A DNA stretch of 64,000 bases from Clostridium sp. (GTDB lineage Bacteria > Bacteroidota > Bacteroidia > Bacteroidales > Muribaculaceae): positions 1 through 64,000 of the forward strand of contig JAMPBQ010000004.1 in the NCBI GenBank assembly GCA_023666615.1, written 5' to 3'. Position numbers and translations under genes: made by a program. Positions 8,985-18,621 of this stretch are shown here, one piece after another (positions within the stretch are counted from its first letter, which is position 1; each line of letters begins with the position of its first letter). The notes below the pieces were generated by a model that did no database searches, was not told the DNA's origin, and saw nothing but the letters and a program-made list of their open reading frames with translations.

Positions 8985-11447
8985 CTAATATGAGAAAGAG
9001 AGATTATCGACGCGAAGCGCGCTACCGCAGAACATGCCCAATTCCGGATTGGGCGTAACCGGGACGCTCTCATCCTCTTCGGCAATGCTGCCGCAATGAT
9101 ATGAGGAAGAGAACATTATGCAAAGCTTTGTGGCCTTCACGCCAATTGTTTGATAATTCAGGGGGAGATTGAAAGAGGTGAAGCCAGGCGAACTGGGGAA
9201 TCTCATCGATGCGGAGGCAACAATGACCGGCTCGGGGCCCAAATCATTTATCAGCTCGATAACCACGAGGCCATTGTCGTCAGATGAAACGTCGGAGACA
9301 TATTGGAAGAAACCGTTGAGAGAACGTGGACGGCTGCTGAAGGCTACGCCTTGGACATATGATTCAGAAAGCGAAGCCGGGTCAAATTTGTAAGAACCGA
9401 GGAAAACCTTTCCTGCGGAATGGTGGGCGACTTCCGGCACGTTTGCATTATAAGAGAGAGAGGCTGAACCGTCCTCCTGCTTGTAAGGGGGAATCTCCGG
9501 ACCATTCAGGCTCCATCCCACGGACTGCATCTTCATCGACTTAGTGCCGGAAGCGCTGGCGGAGAAATCAAGCATGGCCGAAGGATACATGTACCATGTG
9601 TTATGGGCGTATGCAGACTTGCAAAAAGTCTTATCATTAGTGCCTGACCAATGCTTTTGCGGCCATTTCACATCTATTTCCGTGAAATTCTGCATGTTGA
9701 AAATCGGAAAAATAGTATTGGAGTATACGCCGCCGCGCGGAAGCCTCTTGTATTGAATCAAATCTTCAAAATCCTCGAAATCACCGGAAGGGACTTGCTC
9801 GGCCTTTTCAGTTGTTGCCTTGGACATAGGAGCGTAGCGGCCGGGGATGAGCACCGTGGAAATGTCATAAGACGTGGCGGGGGAAAGCTGCGCAATGGTG
9901 ATGCATCCGGCCTTGACGTTTCGGTCAAGGATTGAGGCCACGGCGCCATTCACTATAGGCGTGGCATTGTCAATTATGAAATCGCGAAGAATTTCATCTT
10001 CCGAGGTGACATAAATATTCGCCGAAAGGGCGAAAGCGTCAATAAAGAGTTCGTATTCTGGCACAGTGCGCAGGACTTTGAAAAATAGCTTTGGATTGCC
10101 CATGAAATCTATGCGGGCGTCGACATCATCCAGGCCGGGTTCCAGGGCGAACTTGATGTGGGCCATCATCCTCTCGCTATCGGCTACTAAGTCCAATATT
10201 TGGGCAGACTGAGCGGCCGGCTCATTATCATTGAGGATAAACACTTCAAAATCTTCACGCTTAAAATCAGGGGAAGAGAGGGCGACATCCACTGTGGCGA
10301 AGCCCGAGACTATTGAAGAATAAGACTGGCCAACTTCCGACAAGTCCACACTTTTAATTTCGACTTGGAGGATACAAGCCTGGGAAACGCGGTTGAGCTT
10401 GTCGCGGGCTTGCAACAGGAAAGAAAAGGAAGAATTTGTTTGGACGCCGACGTTTTCCAAAAAATCGGTGAAATCAACAATAAGGGTTTCATTGTCAAGC
10501 ATATCAACCCCAATATTTTTGACATCAAAGGATGCCGCGTCACTAAGCAAATCGCACTCCGCGGGGAGCTCATCGCCGCCACCAACGGATGTAAGGATTG
10601 CCGCTGAGAGGCCTGCCGGAGCTTTGACAATCATTTTGATAGGTTCGGGAATGGGAAATCCTTCCATAATGCCGAACGGGACGCCAGAGACAAATCCCTG
10701 CGCGGAGATTGACGGGGGGGCTGAATCGAAAAGCTTCTCAGAAATAGGTGTTTGCGATACGGCATCACTACACTTTACCTCCAAAAGATTGTCGGAAATC
10801 AAATCAATGGAAATATCGTAAATATTTGATGCTTGAGTTTCTATACAAAAATCCGGGGCGACAGTGGCCGAACGTCCCGAGGCGTCATAGACGGCAACGT
10901 AAATGTAAGTGGCGCCAGGAGAGAGATAGATTGGGCCTTCCTTCGAAGCGTCGGCGTCGACATATCCGTGGCCCGAGGAGTGGACCGTGGCCACGGCCTG
11001 CGGACTGGCGCTGACCAAGCCTTCGCCAAAAGATATATTGACAATGGCTTGGGAAAGCGAACAATCAATGTCAATGACAGAATGCTTAGCTTCCGCCACA
11101 TCAAAATCGACTTGGCCGCAATAGCATGGGCAATCATAGCCCTCGGCGCCCAAATCGCCAGAGACGGCCACGGCCCGGTATCGGCCTACGGAATATGACT
11201 CGTGCTTCGGATAATCTTCGGCTGTGGGCCAAGTGTGGGAAAAGGCTCCATCGGCAGAGGCTACAGTGAGAGAATATGCAGGATTGGAAGCGGGGAAATC
11301 AGGAATCGAGGCCGTGTTAATAGAGAAATCGACCCATCCCAGGCCGGATGCTTGAGTGTATTCCTCCGATGTGCAGCAGACAAAAGCCGGCACCAGGAGC
11401 GCCAACAATATATGCCTGATTAACAAATATGTATATTTTCGTTTCAC
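8985..11447 (-). CDS. DUF4493/PCMD surface lipoprotein
   Basis: 820 aa, lipoprotein signal with Cys24 or Cys25 (VPAFVCC). The N-terminal third (about 35-210) fits DUF4493: a Y-L-V-A-type opening, a segment on 'YSVGRYRAVAVSGD' and a Cys-rich CPCYCG stretch. Several Ig-like beta domains follow. The C-terminal 260 residues form a PCMD-like domain beginning near SGDFEDFED, with VFLGSYKFD, FSSRPRSLNGFFQY and a final RVDNLSFSY. It is the promoter-proximal gene of a five-gene minus-strand operon, with its own -7 box. Probably surface exposed and ligand binding; not characterised. Confidence 0.75.
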   Translation of the reverse strand: MKRKYTYLLIRHILLALLVPAFVCCTSEEYTQASGLGWVDFSINTASIPDFPASNPAYSLTVASADGAFSHTWPTAEDYPKHESYSVGRYRAVAVSGDLGAEGYDCPCYCGQVDFDVAEAKHSVIDIDCSLSQAIVNISFGEGLVSASPQAVATVHSSGHGYVDADASKEGPIYLSPGATYIYVAVYDASGRSATVAPDFCIETQASNIYDISIDLISDNLLEVKCSDAVSQTPISEKLFDSAPPSISAQGFVSGVPFGIMEGFPIPEPIKMIVKAPAGLSAAILTSVGGGDELPAECDLLSDAASFDVKNIGVDMLDNETLIVDFTDFLENVGVQTNSSFSFLLQARDKLNRVSQACILQVEIKSVDLSEVGQSYSSIVSGFATVDVALSSPDFKREDFEVFILNDNEPAAQSAQILDLVADSERMMAHIKFALEPGLDDVDARIDFMGNPKLFFKVLRTVPEYELFIDAFALSANIYVTSEDEILRDFIIDNATPIVNGAVASILDRNVKAGCITIAQLSPATSYDISTVLIPGRYAPMSKATTEKAEQVPSGDFEDFEDLIQYKRLPRGGVYSNTIFPIFNMQNFTEIDVKWPQKHWSGTNDKTFCKSAYAHNTWYMYPSAMLDFSASASGTKSMKMQSVGWSLNGPEIPPYKQEDGSASLSYNANVPEVAHHSAGKVFLGSYKFDPASLSESYVQGVAFSSRPRSLNGFFQYVSDVSSDDNGLVVIELINDLGPEPVIVASASMRFPSSPGFTSFNLPLNYQTIGVKATKLCIMFSSSYHCGSIAEEDESVPVTPNPELGMFCGSALRVDNLSFSY

Positions 11448-11479
11448 GATTGACCCAAAATCCTATTTAAAATATTTTA

Positions 11480-11487
11480 CAAAATTA
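11480..11487 (-). promoter_or_regulatory. -7 box of the DUF4493/PCMD operon
   Basis: TAATTTTG on the minus strand, 33 nt upstream of the ATG at 11447. It is divergent from the aspartate kinase promoter 50 bp away. The -33 element is weak. Confidence 0.55.
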
Positions 11488-11533
11488 GCTATTTTTATAT
11501 GAATAAACGGCATTTTAAATGTAAAAAGTGATG

Positions 11534-11541
11534 TAATTTTG
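11534..11541 (+). promoter_or_regulatory. -7 box of the aspartate kinase operon
   Basis: TAATTTTG, about 55 nt upstream of the ATG at 11596. It matches TAnnTTTG; the -33 element is not clear. Confidence 0.55.
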
Positions 11542-11595
11542 CGTAAATATTCATTTTTGGCCCGTTGACGCGGGATTATTATGCTACAATAGGCG

Positions 11596-12918
11596 ATGAT
11601 AAAAGTACTGAAATTCGGAGGGACCTCGGTAGGGACTCCCGAAAACATACGCAAGGTGGCTGAGCTGATAATAGAGCGCGGCAAAAACATAGTGGTGCTA
11701 TCGGCAATGTCAGGGACCACCAACACCCTAGTGGAGATAGCCGACTATTACGAAAAGGGGAATGTGCCCGGGGCTCAAGAGACCATCAACCTTCTTGAGC
11801 AGAAATACCGCAACGTTGTTGACGCCCTTTTTGAGAAAGAAGAAAGCAAGAAGGAGGCTGCCAAGCGCATAGGGAAAAGCTTTGAGCTGATCAAATCAAT
11901 GCGCCTTCACGCATTCAGGGAGAGCGATGAGAAAGAGATATTGGCGCAAGGCGAGCTTATCTCCGTGGCGCTGATGGACATATACATGCACGAAAGGGGA
12001 GTGAACTCGGCAGTGCTGCCGGCGCTTGACTACATGCGCACAATGGAGAACGGCGAGCCCGACATGGACTATATCCGCACCCACTTGAAGAGAGAGCTGG
12101 AATACAACTCAGATGCTGACCTGTACTTGACGCAGGGATACATTTGCCGCAACTACAAGGGGAATGTGGATAACCTGAAGCGAGGCGGCAGCGACTACAC
12201 GGCGTCGATAATAGGGGCTGTGGTTGACGCGAAAGAGGTGCAGATATGGACCGACATTGACGGGATGCACAACAACGACCCCCGTTTTGTGGAGGGCACC
12301 AAGCCCGTGGGCATCCTGCACTTTGAAGAAGCGGCGGAGCTGGCATACTTTGGGGCGAAAATACTGCATCCGGCGTGTGTGCTTCCGGCGAAGCTCAACG
12401 ACATCCCCGTGCGGCTACTGAACACCATGGAGCCCGACGCGCCGGGCACGCTGATATGCAACATACCTCCGACACGGACCATCAAGGCAGTGGCGGCAAA
12501 GGACAACATCACCGCCATAAAGATAAAGAGCGGGAGGATGCTTTTGGCATACGGATTCCTGCACAAAGTGTTTGAGACATTCAACAACTACAACACGTCG
12601 ATTGACATGATAGCCACGTCGGAAGTGGGCGTGACGGTGACGATTGACGACGCCAGCCATTTGGTGAACATAGTCGATGATTTGAAGCGGTTTGGCACTG
12701 TGACTGTAGACAAGGACATGGTGATTATCTGCGTTGTTGGCGATTTGGAATGGCACAACAAAGGCTTTGAGTCTATGGCCGTGGAGGCGCTAAAAGACAT
12801 ACCCATCCGCATGATATCATATGGAGGCAGCAACTACAACATATCCATGCTTGTGAGAAAAGAGGACAAGGTTAAAGCCCTGCAGCGCCTTTCGGAATAT
12901 CTCTTCAACAAAGATTGA
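11596..12918 (+). CDS. Aspartate kinase, monofunctional
   Basis: Phosphorylates L-aspartate, the first step of the Lys/Thr/Met/diaminopimelate pathway. 440 aa: the kinase domain (about 1-290) opens with KFGGTSVG, has the SAMSGTTN block near 35-42 and GGSDYTAS near 197, followed by two ACT domains (about 305-440) that normally mediate feedback inhibition. There is no homoserine dehydrogenase domain, so it is the LysC type rather than ThrA. First gene of a plus-strand run with the pseudouridine synthase (10 nt gap), fmt and rarA. Confidence 0.93.
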   Translation: MIKVLKFGGTSVGTPENIRKVAELIIERGKNIVVLSAMSGTTNTLVEIADYYEKGNVPGAQETINLLEQKYRNVVDALFEKEESKKEAAKRIGKSFELIKSMRLHAFRESDEKEILAQGELISVALMDIYMHERGVNSAVLPALDYMRTMENGEPDMDYIRTHLKRELEYNSDADLYLTQGYICRNYKGNVDNLKRGGSDYTASIIGAVVDAKEVQIWTDIDGMHNNDPRFVEGTKPVGILHFEEAAELAYFGAKILHPACVLPAKLNDIPVRLLNTMEPDAPGTLICNIPPTRTIKAVAAKDNITAIKIKSGRMLLAYGFLHKVFETFNNYNTSIDMIATSEVGVTVTIDDASHLVNIVDDLKRFGTVTVDKDMVIICVVGDLEWHNKGFESMAVEALKDIPIRMISYGGSNYNISMLVRKEDKVKALQRLSEYLFNKD

Positions 12919-12928
12919 AATAGGCGCC

Positions 12929-13624
12929 ATGGAAGTACTATACGAAGACAATCACATAATCATCGTCAACAAGGCTCCAGGAGAGATTGTGCAGGGCGAC
13001 AAGACCGGCGACAAGCCCCTGAGCGAACAGGTGAAAGAGTGGATAAAGAAGAAATACGCAAAGCCAGGCAATGTGTTTTGCGGGGTTGCGCACAGGCTGG
13101 ACCGGCCGGTGGCGGGCCTGGTGGTGTTCGCCAAGACGTCGAAGGCATTGGCGAGGCTGAATGAAATGTTCCGCAACGGGGAGGTCGACAAGACATATTG
13201 GGCCATCTCCAGGAATTGCCCGGAAAAAGAAGAGGCTACCCTCACGCACTACATAACCACCGTAGAGAAGACGAACAAAAGCTATGTGTCGCTTAAGCCG
13301 AAAGAAGGAGCCAAAGAGGCAAGGCTGAAATACAAAGTGATATCCCGCGGTGACAACTACTGCCTGATAGAGGTGAAGCTTCTTACGGGGCGCAAGCACC
13401 AGATACGCGTGCAGCTATCGTCGATAGGATGCCCGGTGAAGGGCGACTTGAAATATGGCGACAAGCGGAGCAATCCCGATGGAGGCATATCACTGTTGGC
13501 AAGACATATATCCTTTGTGCATCCTGTATCGAAGAAGCAGATAGAAGTGACGGCGCCCGTGCCTGATGAGAAGCTATGGCATGAGCTGGAGTTAGGAGTT
13601 AGGGTGGAGGATAAGATATTTTAA
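12929..13624 (+). CDS. RluA-family RNA pseudouridine synthase
   Basis: 231-aa enzyme converting uridine to pseudouridine in rRNA or tRNA. The family signature HRLDRPVAGLVVFAK contains the catalytic Asp (about residue 58); the downstream GRKHQIRVQL motif is also conserved. There is no N-terminal S4 domain, so the RNA target cannot be assigned (RluC/D-like proteins usually carry S4). It sits 10 nt after aspartate kinase and 5 nt before fmt. Confidence 0.9.
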   Translation: MEVLYEDNHIIIVNKAPGEIVQGDKTGDKPLSEQVKEWIKKKYAKPGNVFCGVAHRLDRPVAGLVVFAKTSKALARLNEMFRNGEVDKTYWAISRNCPEKEEATLTHYITTVEKTNKSYVSLKPKEGAKEARLKYKVISRGDNYCLIEVKLLTGRKHQIRVQLSSIGCPVKGDLKYGDKRSNPDGGISLLARHISFVHPVSKKQIEVTAPVPDEKLWHELELGVRVEDKIF

Positions 13625-13629
13625 TTGAG

Positions 13630-14592
13630 ATGGAGAAGAAGGATCTAAAGATAGTTTTTTTGGGTACGCCTGAATTTGCGGTTGAGAGCCTTGACCGCTT
13701 GGTGAGGGGCGGATACAATGTGGCCGCGGCGATAACCATGCCGGACAAGCCGGCGGGACGAGGACACAAGATGTTTCAGTCGCCGGTGAAGCTATACGCC
13801 CAGGAGCACGGGATAAGAGTGCTGCAGCCGGCCAACCTAAAGGATGAGGCCTTTCAGAGCGAATTGCGTGAGATAAACGCCGATTTGTTTATTGTAATTG
13901 CCTTCAGGATGCTACCCGAAGCTGTTTGGCGGATGCCCAGGCTTGGAACATTCAATCTCCACGCATCGCTGCTGCCGCGCTATAGGGGGGCGGCTCCCAT
14001 CAATTGGGCCATCATCAACGGGGATAATCGGACCGGGGTAACGACCTTCTTCCTCAAGCATGAGATTGACACCGGCGACATATTGCGGCAAGAAAGCGTA
14101 GAAATATTGCCTGAGGACAACGCCGAGAGCCTGCACGACAAGCTGATGCGCCTTGGGGCGGACTTGACGATAGACACCGTGGAGCATATTTTGGCCGGAG
14201 ACCTCAAGCCTCTGCCGCAAGAAGAGCTCGCGGGCGACATTGAGCCAGCGCCCGCGCCAAAGATATTCAAAGAGACATGCCGCATAGATTGGTCGCAGCC
14301 CGCAGAGAAAATACACAACTTGGTGAGAGGCCTATCGCCATATCCAGCGGCTTGGACTGAACTTTTGGACACGCAATTCAAAATATTCGAGACACGGGCG
14401 GAGGATAGCACAAAGCAAGAATTTGGAATGGAAAATAGCCAAAAGCCAAGATTGCAGCCCGGCGAGGTTAAGGCAGGGGGCGGCAAGATGATAGTGGGCT
14501 GCGGAGAAGGAACGGCGCTTGAGATATTGGAGCTGCAGCCGCAGGGGAAAAAGCGTATGGCCGCAGGCGACTACCTGCGCGGCCGGCGATGA
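13630..14592 (+). CDS. fmt: Methionyl-tRNA formyltransferase
   Basis: Formylates Met-tRNAfMet for translation initiation. 320 aa, the usual length. The N-terminal Rossmann formyltransferase domain contains LGTPEFAV near residue 11 and the catalytic trio Asn109, His111 (NLHASLLPRYRGAAPI) and Asp147 (EIDTGDI). The C-terminal domain binds tRNA; a poorly conserved insert lies around residues 255-285. Part of the aspartate kinase operon, 5 nt after the pseudouridine synthase. Confidence 0.95.
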   Translation: MEKKDLKIVFLGTPEFAVESLDRLVRGGYNVAAAITMPDKPAGRGHKMFQSPVKLYAQEHGIRVLQPANLKDEAFQSELREINADLFIVIAFRMLPEAVWRMPRLGTFNLHASLLPRYRGAAPINWAIINGDNRTGVTTFFLKHEIDTGDILRQESVEILPEDNAESLHDKLMRLGADLTIDTVEHILAGDLKPLPQEELAGDIEPAPAPKIFKETCRIDWSQPAEKIHNLVRGLSPYPAAWTELLDTQFKIFETRAEDSTKQEFGMENSQKPRLQPGEVKAGGGKMIVGCGEGTALEILELQPQGKKRMAAGDYLRGRR

Positions 14593-14655
14593 TTTCCATA
14601 AAAAGGAATAGAAAGAAATTACTTAGCCCAACTGATTGGAATAAAGGAATAAACT

Positions 14656-15930
14656 ATGGCAAACGCACCTTTGGCCGAGCGGCTTAGGCCACGCACATTG
14701 GACGAATACATCGGGCAGAAACATCTGACCGGGCCCGAAGGAATCATACGCAGGATGATAGATTGCGGACAAGTGGCGTCATTCATCCTTTGGGGGCCAC
14801 CCGGAGTGGGCAAGACCACTTTAGCCCGCATCATAGCCAACACCACCAAAAGCAAATTTTTCACGCTTTCGGCGGTGACGTCAGGCGTAAAAGACGTGAG
14901 AGAAGTAATTGACCAGTGCAAGCGCGAGGCCGCAAGCATGTTCTCCGGCGGAAGGCCGATACTTTTCATAGACGAAATACACCGGTTCAGCAAGAGCCAG
15001 CAAGACAGCCTATTGGGAGCGGTGGAGAGCGGGACGGTGACATTGATCGGCGCCACGACAGAAAATCCGTCCTTTGAGGTGATCAGACCATTGCTCTCCC
15101 GCGCCCAGGTGTACACGCTCAAGCCCCTGGAGGAAGACGAGCTGCAAACGCTGCTGGAGCGAGCCATCAGCGCGGATGAAATACTTTCGAAGAGAGAGGT
15201 AAAAATCGAAGGGACCTCCGCGCTATTCAGATTCGCCGGAGGCGACGCCCGCAAACTGCTCAACATACTTGAGCTGCTGGAGCAATCCACGCCACATGGG
15301 CATCCGATTGTGATAAATGACGAAGTGGTGATTGACCGCCTGCAGCAAAATCCGATGGCTTACGACAAAGAGGGGGATATGCACTATGACATCATCTCGG
15401 CCTTCATAAAAAGCGTGAGAGGGAGTGATCCAGACGGCGCAATTTATTGGTTGGCAAGGATGATAGAGGGCGGTGAAGACCCGCTGTTCATAGCGCGCAG
15501 GCTTGTGATACTGGCGTGCGAGGACATAGGGCTGGCCAATCCAAACGCGCTGCTGCTAGCCAACGCATGCTTCGACACAATACATAAGATCGGGATGCCA
15601 GAAGGACGCATCCCGCTAGCGGAATGCACCATCTACTTGGCGACATCGCAGAAGAGCAATTCGGCCTACATGGCGATAGACAGCGCATTGGCGAAAGTAA
15701 GGGAGACCGGGAACTTGCCCGTGCCCCTGCACATACGCAACGCTCCAACGAAGCTGATGAAGAATCTTGGGTATGGCGCGAATTACCTTTACGCGCATGA
15801 CTATCCCGGGAATTTCGTGCGCCAGCAATACTTGCCTGACAGCCTGCAGGGGGCGCGGTTCTGGAATCCGTGTTCAAACCAACAGGAGGATGCGTTGGCG
15901 CAGCGGCAATACCAGCGTTGGGGGAAATAA
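14656..15930 (+). CDS. rarA: Replication-associated recombination protein A (AAA+ ATPase)
   Basis: RarA/MgsA/WRNIP1-family clamp-loader-like ATPase acting at stalled replication forks. 424 aa: Walker [10 protein letters not shown] (47-55), Walker B LFIDEIHRF (about 103-111), the sensor region GATTENPSFEV and a C-terminal tetramerisation domain with GYGANYLYAHDYPGNFV. It lies 63 nt after fmt and is the last gene before the floA promoter. A 14-bp segment overlapping its stop codon (15923-15936) is imperfectly duplicated at 15944-15957. Confidence 0.93.
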   Translation: MANAPLAERLRPRTLDEYIGQKHLTGPEGIIRRMIDCGQVASFILWGPPGVGKTTLARIIANTTKSKFFTLSAVTSGVKDVREVIDQCKREAASMFSGGRPILFIDEIHRFSKSQQDSLLGAVESGTVTLIGATTENPSFEVIRPLLSRAQVYTLKPLEEDELQTLLERAISADEILSKREVKIEGTSALFRFAGGDARKLLNILELLEQSTPHGHPIVINDEVVIDRLQQNPMAYDKEGDMHYDIISAFIKSVRGSDPDGAIYWLARMIEGGEDPLFIARRLVILACEDIGLANPNALLLANACFDTIHKIGMPEGRIPLAECTIYLATSQKSNSAYMAIDSALAKVRETGNLPVPLHIRNAPTKLMKNLGYGANYLYAHDYPGNFVRQQYLPDSLQGARFWNPCSNQQEDALAQRQYQRWGK

Positions 15931-16056
15931 GGCCCATGATGGTGGAAATAAGGTCCAGCGGATGTTGAAAAACTAAAGCCAATAACCACGGATTTCAAGA
16001 TTACACAGATTTGGGAGATTTTTTCAAGATAACGGTGTAGAGTGAAAAATAATTTG

Positions 16057-16064
16057 TATATTTG
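16057..16064 (+). promoter_or_regulatory. -7 box of floA
   Basis: TATATTTG, 28 nt before the floA ATG at 16092. No matching TTTG at -33. The preceding gap carries degenerate ACGGATT-type repeats. Confidence 0.5.
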
Positions 16065-16091
16065 CAGTATTGAAATCATATCACACGAATT

Positions 16092-17045
16092 ATGGAGACA
16101 ACCGTTATCATTTTGGGAATTTTATGCGTGGTGCTTCTCTGCGTATTTTTCTACTATTGCCCGTTCTTCCTATGGATTTCGGCAAGAGTGAGCGGAGTGC
16201 GCATATCGCTACTGCAGCTGGTGCTGATGCGCATCAGGAAGGTGCCCGCATCGGTGATCGTGCGCGGCTTGATTGAGGCGCACAAGGCGGGCTTGACCGA
16301 CGTGAACCGCGACTCGCTTGAGGCGCACTACCTGGCCGGCGGCAATGTGGAGAAGGTGGTACACGCGCTGGTATCGGCCTCGAAGGCGAACATCGACCTT
16401 GGCTTCAAGATGGCTACAGCCATTGACCTGGCCGGCCGGGACGTGTTCCAGGCCGTGCAGATGAGCGTAAACCCCAAGGTGATTGACACGCCGCCCGTGA
16501 CCGCAGTGGCCAAGGACGGCATCCAGCTGATAGCAAAGGCTCGCGTGACAGTGCGCGCCAACATCCGCCAACTGGTTGGCGGCGCCGGAGAGGACACGGT
16601 GCTGGCGCGCGTAGGCGAAGGCATCGTATCATCGATTGGTTCGGCCGAAAGCCACAAGCAGGTGCTGGAAAATCCCGATTCCATTTCCAAGCTGGTGCTG
16701 AAGAAAGGGCTTGATTCCGGCACGGCTTTTGAAATCCTCTCCATCGACATCGCCGACATCGACATAGGCAAGAACATCGGCGCAGCGCTTCAGATAGACC
16801 AAGCCGAGGCCGACAAGAACATCGCCCAAGCCAAGGCCGAAGAGCGCAGGGCAATGGCAATAGCTCTTGAGCAGGAGATGAAGGCAAGGGCAGAAGAGGC
16901 GCGAGCCAAGGTGATACAGGCAGAGGCCGAGCTGCCGAAGGCGATGGCCGAAGCGTTCCTGAAGGGAAACCTTGGAGTAATGGATTACTACCGGCTAAAG
17001 AATGTGCAGGCCGATACCGACATGAGGCAATCGCTAAGCAAGTAA
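16092..17045 (+). CDS. floA: Flotillin-like protein FloA
   Basis: Flotillin-like scaffold of ordered membrane microdomains (UPF0365 family). 317 aa: one N-terminal membrane hairpin or segment (about 5-28), a PHB-like domain (about 50-215), and a C-terminal Ala/Glu-rich coiled coil (about 230-290) with [23 protein letters not shown] heptads. Near-identical organisation to FloA of other Bacteroidota and Bacillus. An NfeD partner is often found beside floA, but none is present here. Preceded by its own promoter. Confidence 0.93.
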   Translation: METTVIILGILCVVLLCVFFYYCPFFLWISARVSGVRISLLQLVLMRIRKVPASVIVRGLIEAHKAGLTDVNRDSLEAHYLAGGNVEKVVHALVSASKANIDLGFKMATAIDLAGRDVFQAVQMSVNPKVIDTPPVTAVAKDGIQLIAKARVTVRANIRQLVGGAGEDTVLARVGEGIVSSIGSAESHKQVLENPDSISKLVLKKGLDSGTAFEILSIDIADIDIGKNIGAALQIDQAEADKNIAQAKAEERRAMAIALEQEMKARAEEARAKVIQAEAELPKAMAEAFLKGNLGVMDYYRLKNVQADTDMRQSLSK

Positions 17046-17135
17046 GCACGCAGGGCTAAAAACCGCAGAATCTTTAAAAGGGCGGATTTCACGGGAATCA
17101 ATCCACGGAAATCTTTAATTTAAACAGAATATCAA

Positions 17136-18611
17136 TTGACATCGTTTTTGATTTCCATAGCGGTCTTGGTAGGCGGATATTTCATCTACGGGGCCATAGT
17201 GGAGAAGATATTTGGAATAAGGCCGGCGAAACAGACGCCGGCCTGTCTTCGAAAAGACGGGGTGGACTACATGCCCCTGCCGACCTGGAAGGTGTTTCTG
17301 ATACAATTCCTGAACATAGCGGGCCTTGGGCCCATATTCGGCGCCATAATGGGCGTTATGTTCGGGCCGGCCGCGTTTCTGTGGATTGTGCTGGGAACGA
17401 TATTTGCGGGAGCCACCCATGACTTTTTGGCCGCAATGATTTCCATTCGGAGCGGCGGGGCGTCATTGCCAGAGAGCATAGGGCGGGAGCTTGGGACGCC
17501 GGTGAAGATGTTTGTTAGGGGATGGTCAGTGCTATTGCTGATACTTGTAGGGGCCGTGTTTGTGGTGAGCCCGGCGGACTTGCTTTCCGGCATGACAAAG
17601 CTAGACAAGACGGTGTGGATAGGCATCATCTTCGCGTACTACATAGCTGCGACGCTCCTGCCGATTGACAAGCTTATAGGAAGGGTTTATCCGATATTCG
17701 GCGCATCGCTGCTGTTCATGGCGCTTGGGCTATTAATCGTGCTTTTGGCCGGGGGGCTGGACATTCCTTCGGGATTTGACGAGGGGCTTCAATCGCGCAA
17801 TGGCGACATGCCGGTGTTTCCGATGATGTTCGTGTCGATAGCATGCGGGGCGATATCAGGATTCCACGCGACGCAATCGCCGATGATGGCCAGATGCCTT
17901 GCCAACGAGAAGCTGGCGCGGCCTATATTCTACGGAGCGATGGTATGCGAAGGGCTAGTGGCACTCGTATGGGCCGCCGCCGCGATAGCCTTCGCCAATG
18001 GCTATGACGGGCTGAAAGAATACATGTCGACTGAGGGGCACAGCACCTCATCGCTAGTGAAAGACATATCGCTTGACTGGCTTGGGACGATAGGCGGAAT
18101 CCTGGCAGTGATGGGAGTGATAGCCGCGCCGATAACGACGGGGGACACCGCGTTGAGGTCAACCCGATTGATGGTGGCAGATTTCCTGCACATCGACCAA
18201 AAGAAATTCATAAAGCGGCTGCTAGTGTGCATCCCAATATTCGCGCTTGCATTCGGCATAATGCTAATGGACTTTGACGTACTGTGGAGATATTTCGCGT
18301 GGTGCAACCAAACGCTGGCCGTGTTTACGCTATGGGCGGTGACCGTGTATTTGGCACGCCACCGGAAGGCATACATCGTGACATTGCTCCCGGCAATGTT
18401 TATGACGGCAGTGTCAGTGAGCTATATCCTGTACGCTCCGCGAGAAGGGCTAGGGATGAACTACACTTTATCCGTGACGTTGGGCGCATGCGCGGGAATA
18501 GCCTGCCTGATAATATTCCTGGCAAGCCTTCCAAAGCTTAAGGGAAAGGGCTCATCGTCGATAAAGCCCACAGCGAAAGATGAATCAAAGCTTGTGACAA
18601 AAGAAAAATAA
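17136..18611 (+). CDS. CstA-family carbon starvation transporter
   Basis: Polytopic inner-membrane protein of 491 aa with about 12-13 hydrophobic segments. Family blocks visible: YFIYG near the N-terminus, an Asn-Ile-Ala-Gly-Leu-Gly-Pro-Ile motif around residue 54, GATHDFLAAM near 89 and FHATQSPMMARC near 238. CstA proteins import peptides or pyruvate; the short (~490 aa) form is common in Bacteroidota and its substrate is untested. Translation appears to begin at a TTG codon at 17136, because the membrane segment that starts the family follows directly and no ATG fits. It precedes the PHP gene by 10 nt. Confidence 0.85.
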   Translation: MTSFLISIAVLVGGYFIYGAIVEKIFGIRPAKQTPACLRKDGVDYMPLPTWKVFLIQFLNIAGLGPIFGAIMGVMFGPAAFLWIVLGTIFAGATHDFLAAMISIRSGGASLPESIGRELGTPVKMFVRGWSVLLLILVGAVFVVSPADLLSGMTKLDKTVWIGIIFAYYIAATLLPIDKLIGRVYPIFGASLLFMALGLLIVLLAGGLDIPSGFDEGLQSRNGDMPVFPMMFVSIACGAISGFHATQSPMMARCLANEKLARPIFYGAMVCEGLVALVWAAAAIAFANGYDGLKEYMSTEGHSTSSLVKDISLDWLGTIGGILAVMGVIAAPITTGDTALRSTRLMVADFLHIDQKKFIKRLLVCIPIFALAFGIMLMDFDVLWRYFAWCNQTLAVFTLWAVTVYLARHRKAYIVTLLPAMFMTAVSVSYILYAPREGLGMNYTLSVTLGACAGIACLIIFLASLPKLKGKGSSSIKPTAKDESKLVTKEK

Positions 18612-18621
18612 AGAGGCAGAT

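Noticed and set aside
16414..17049. 211-codon frame opposite floA
   Set aside because: Pro/Arg/Ser-rich antisense shadow of floA with no signature.
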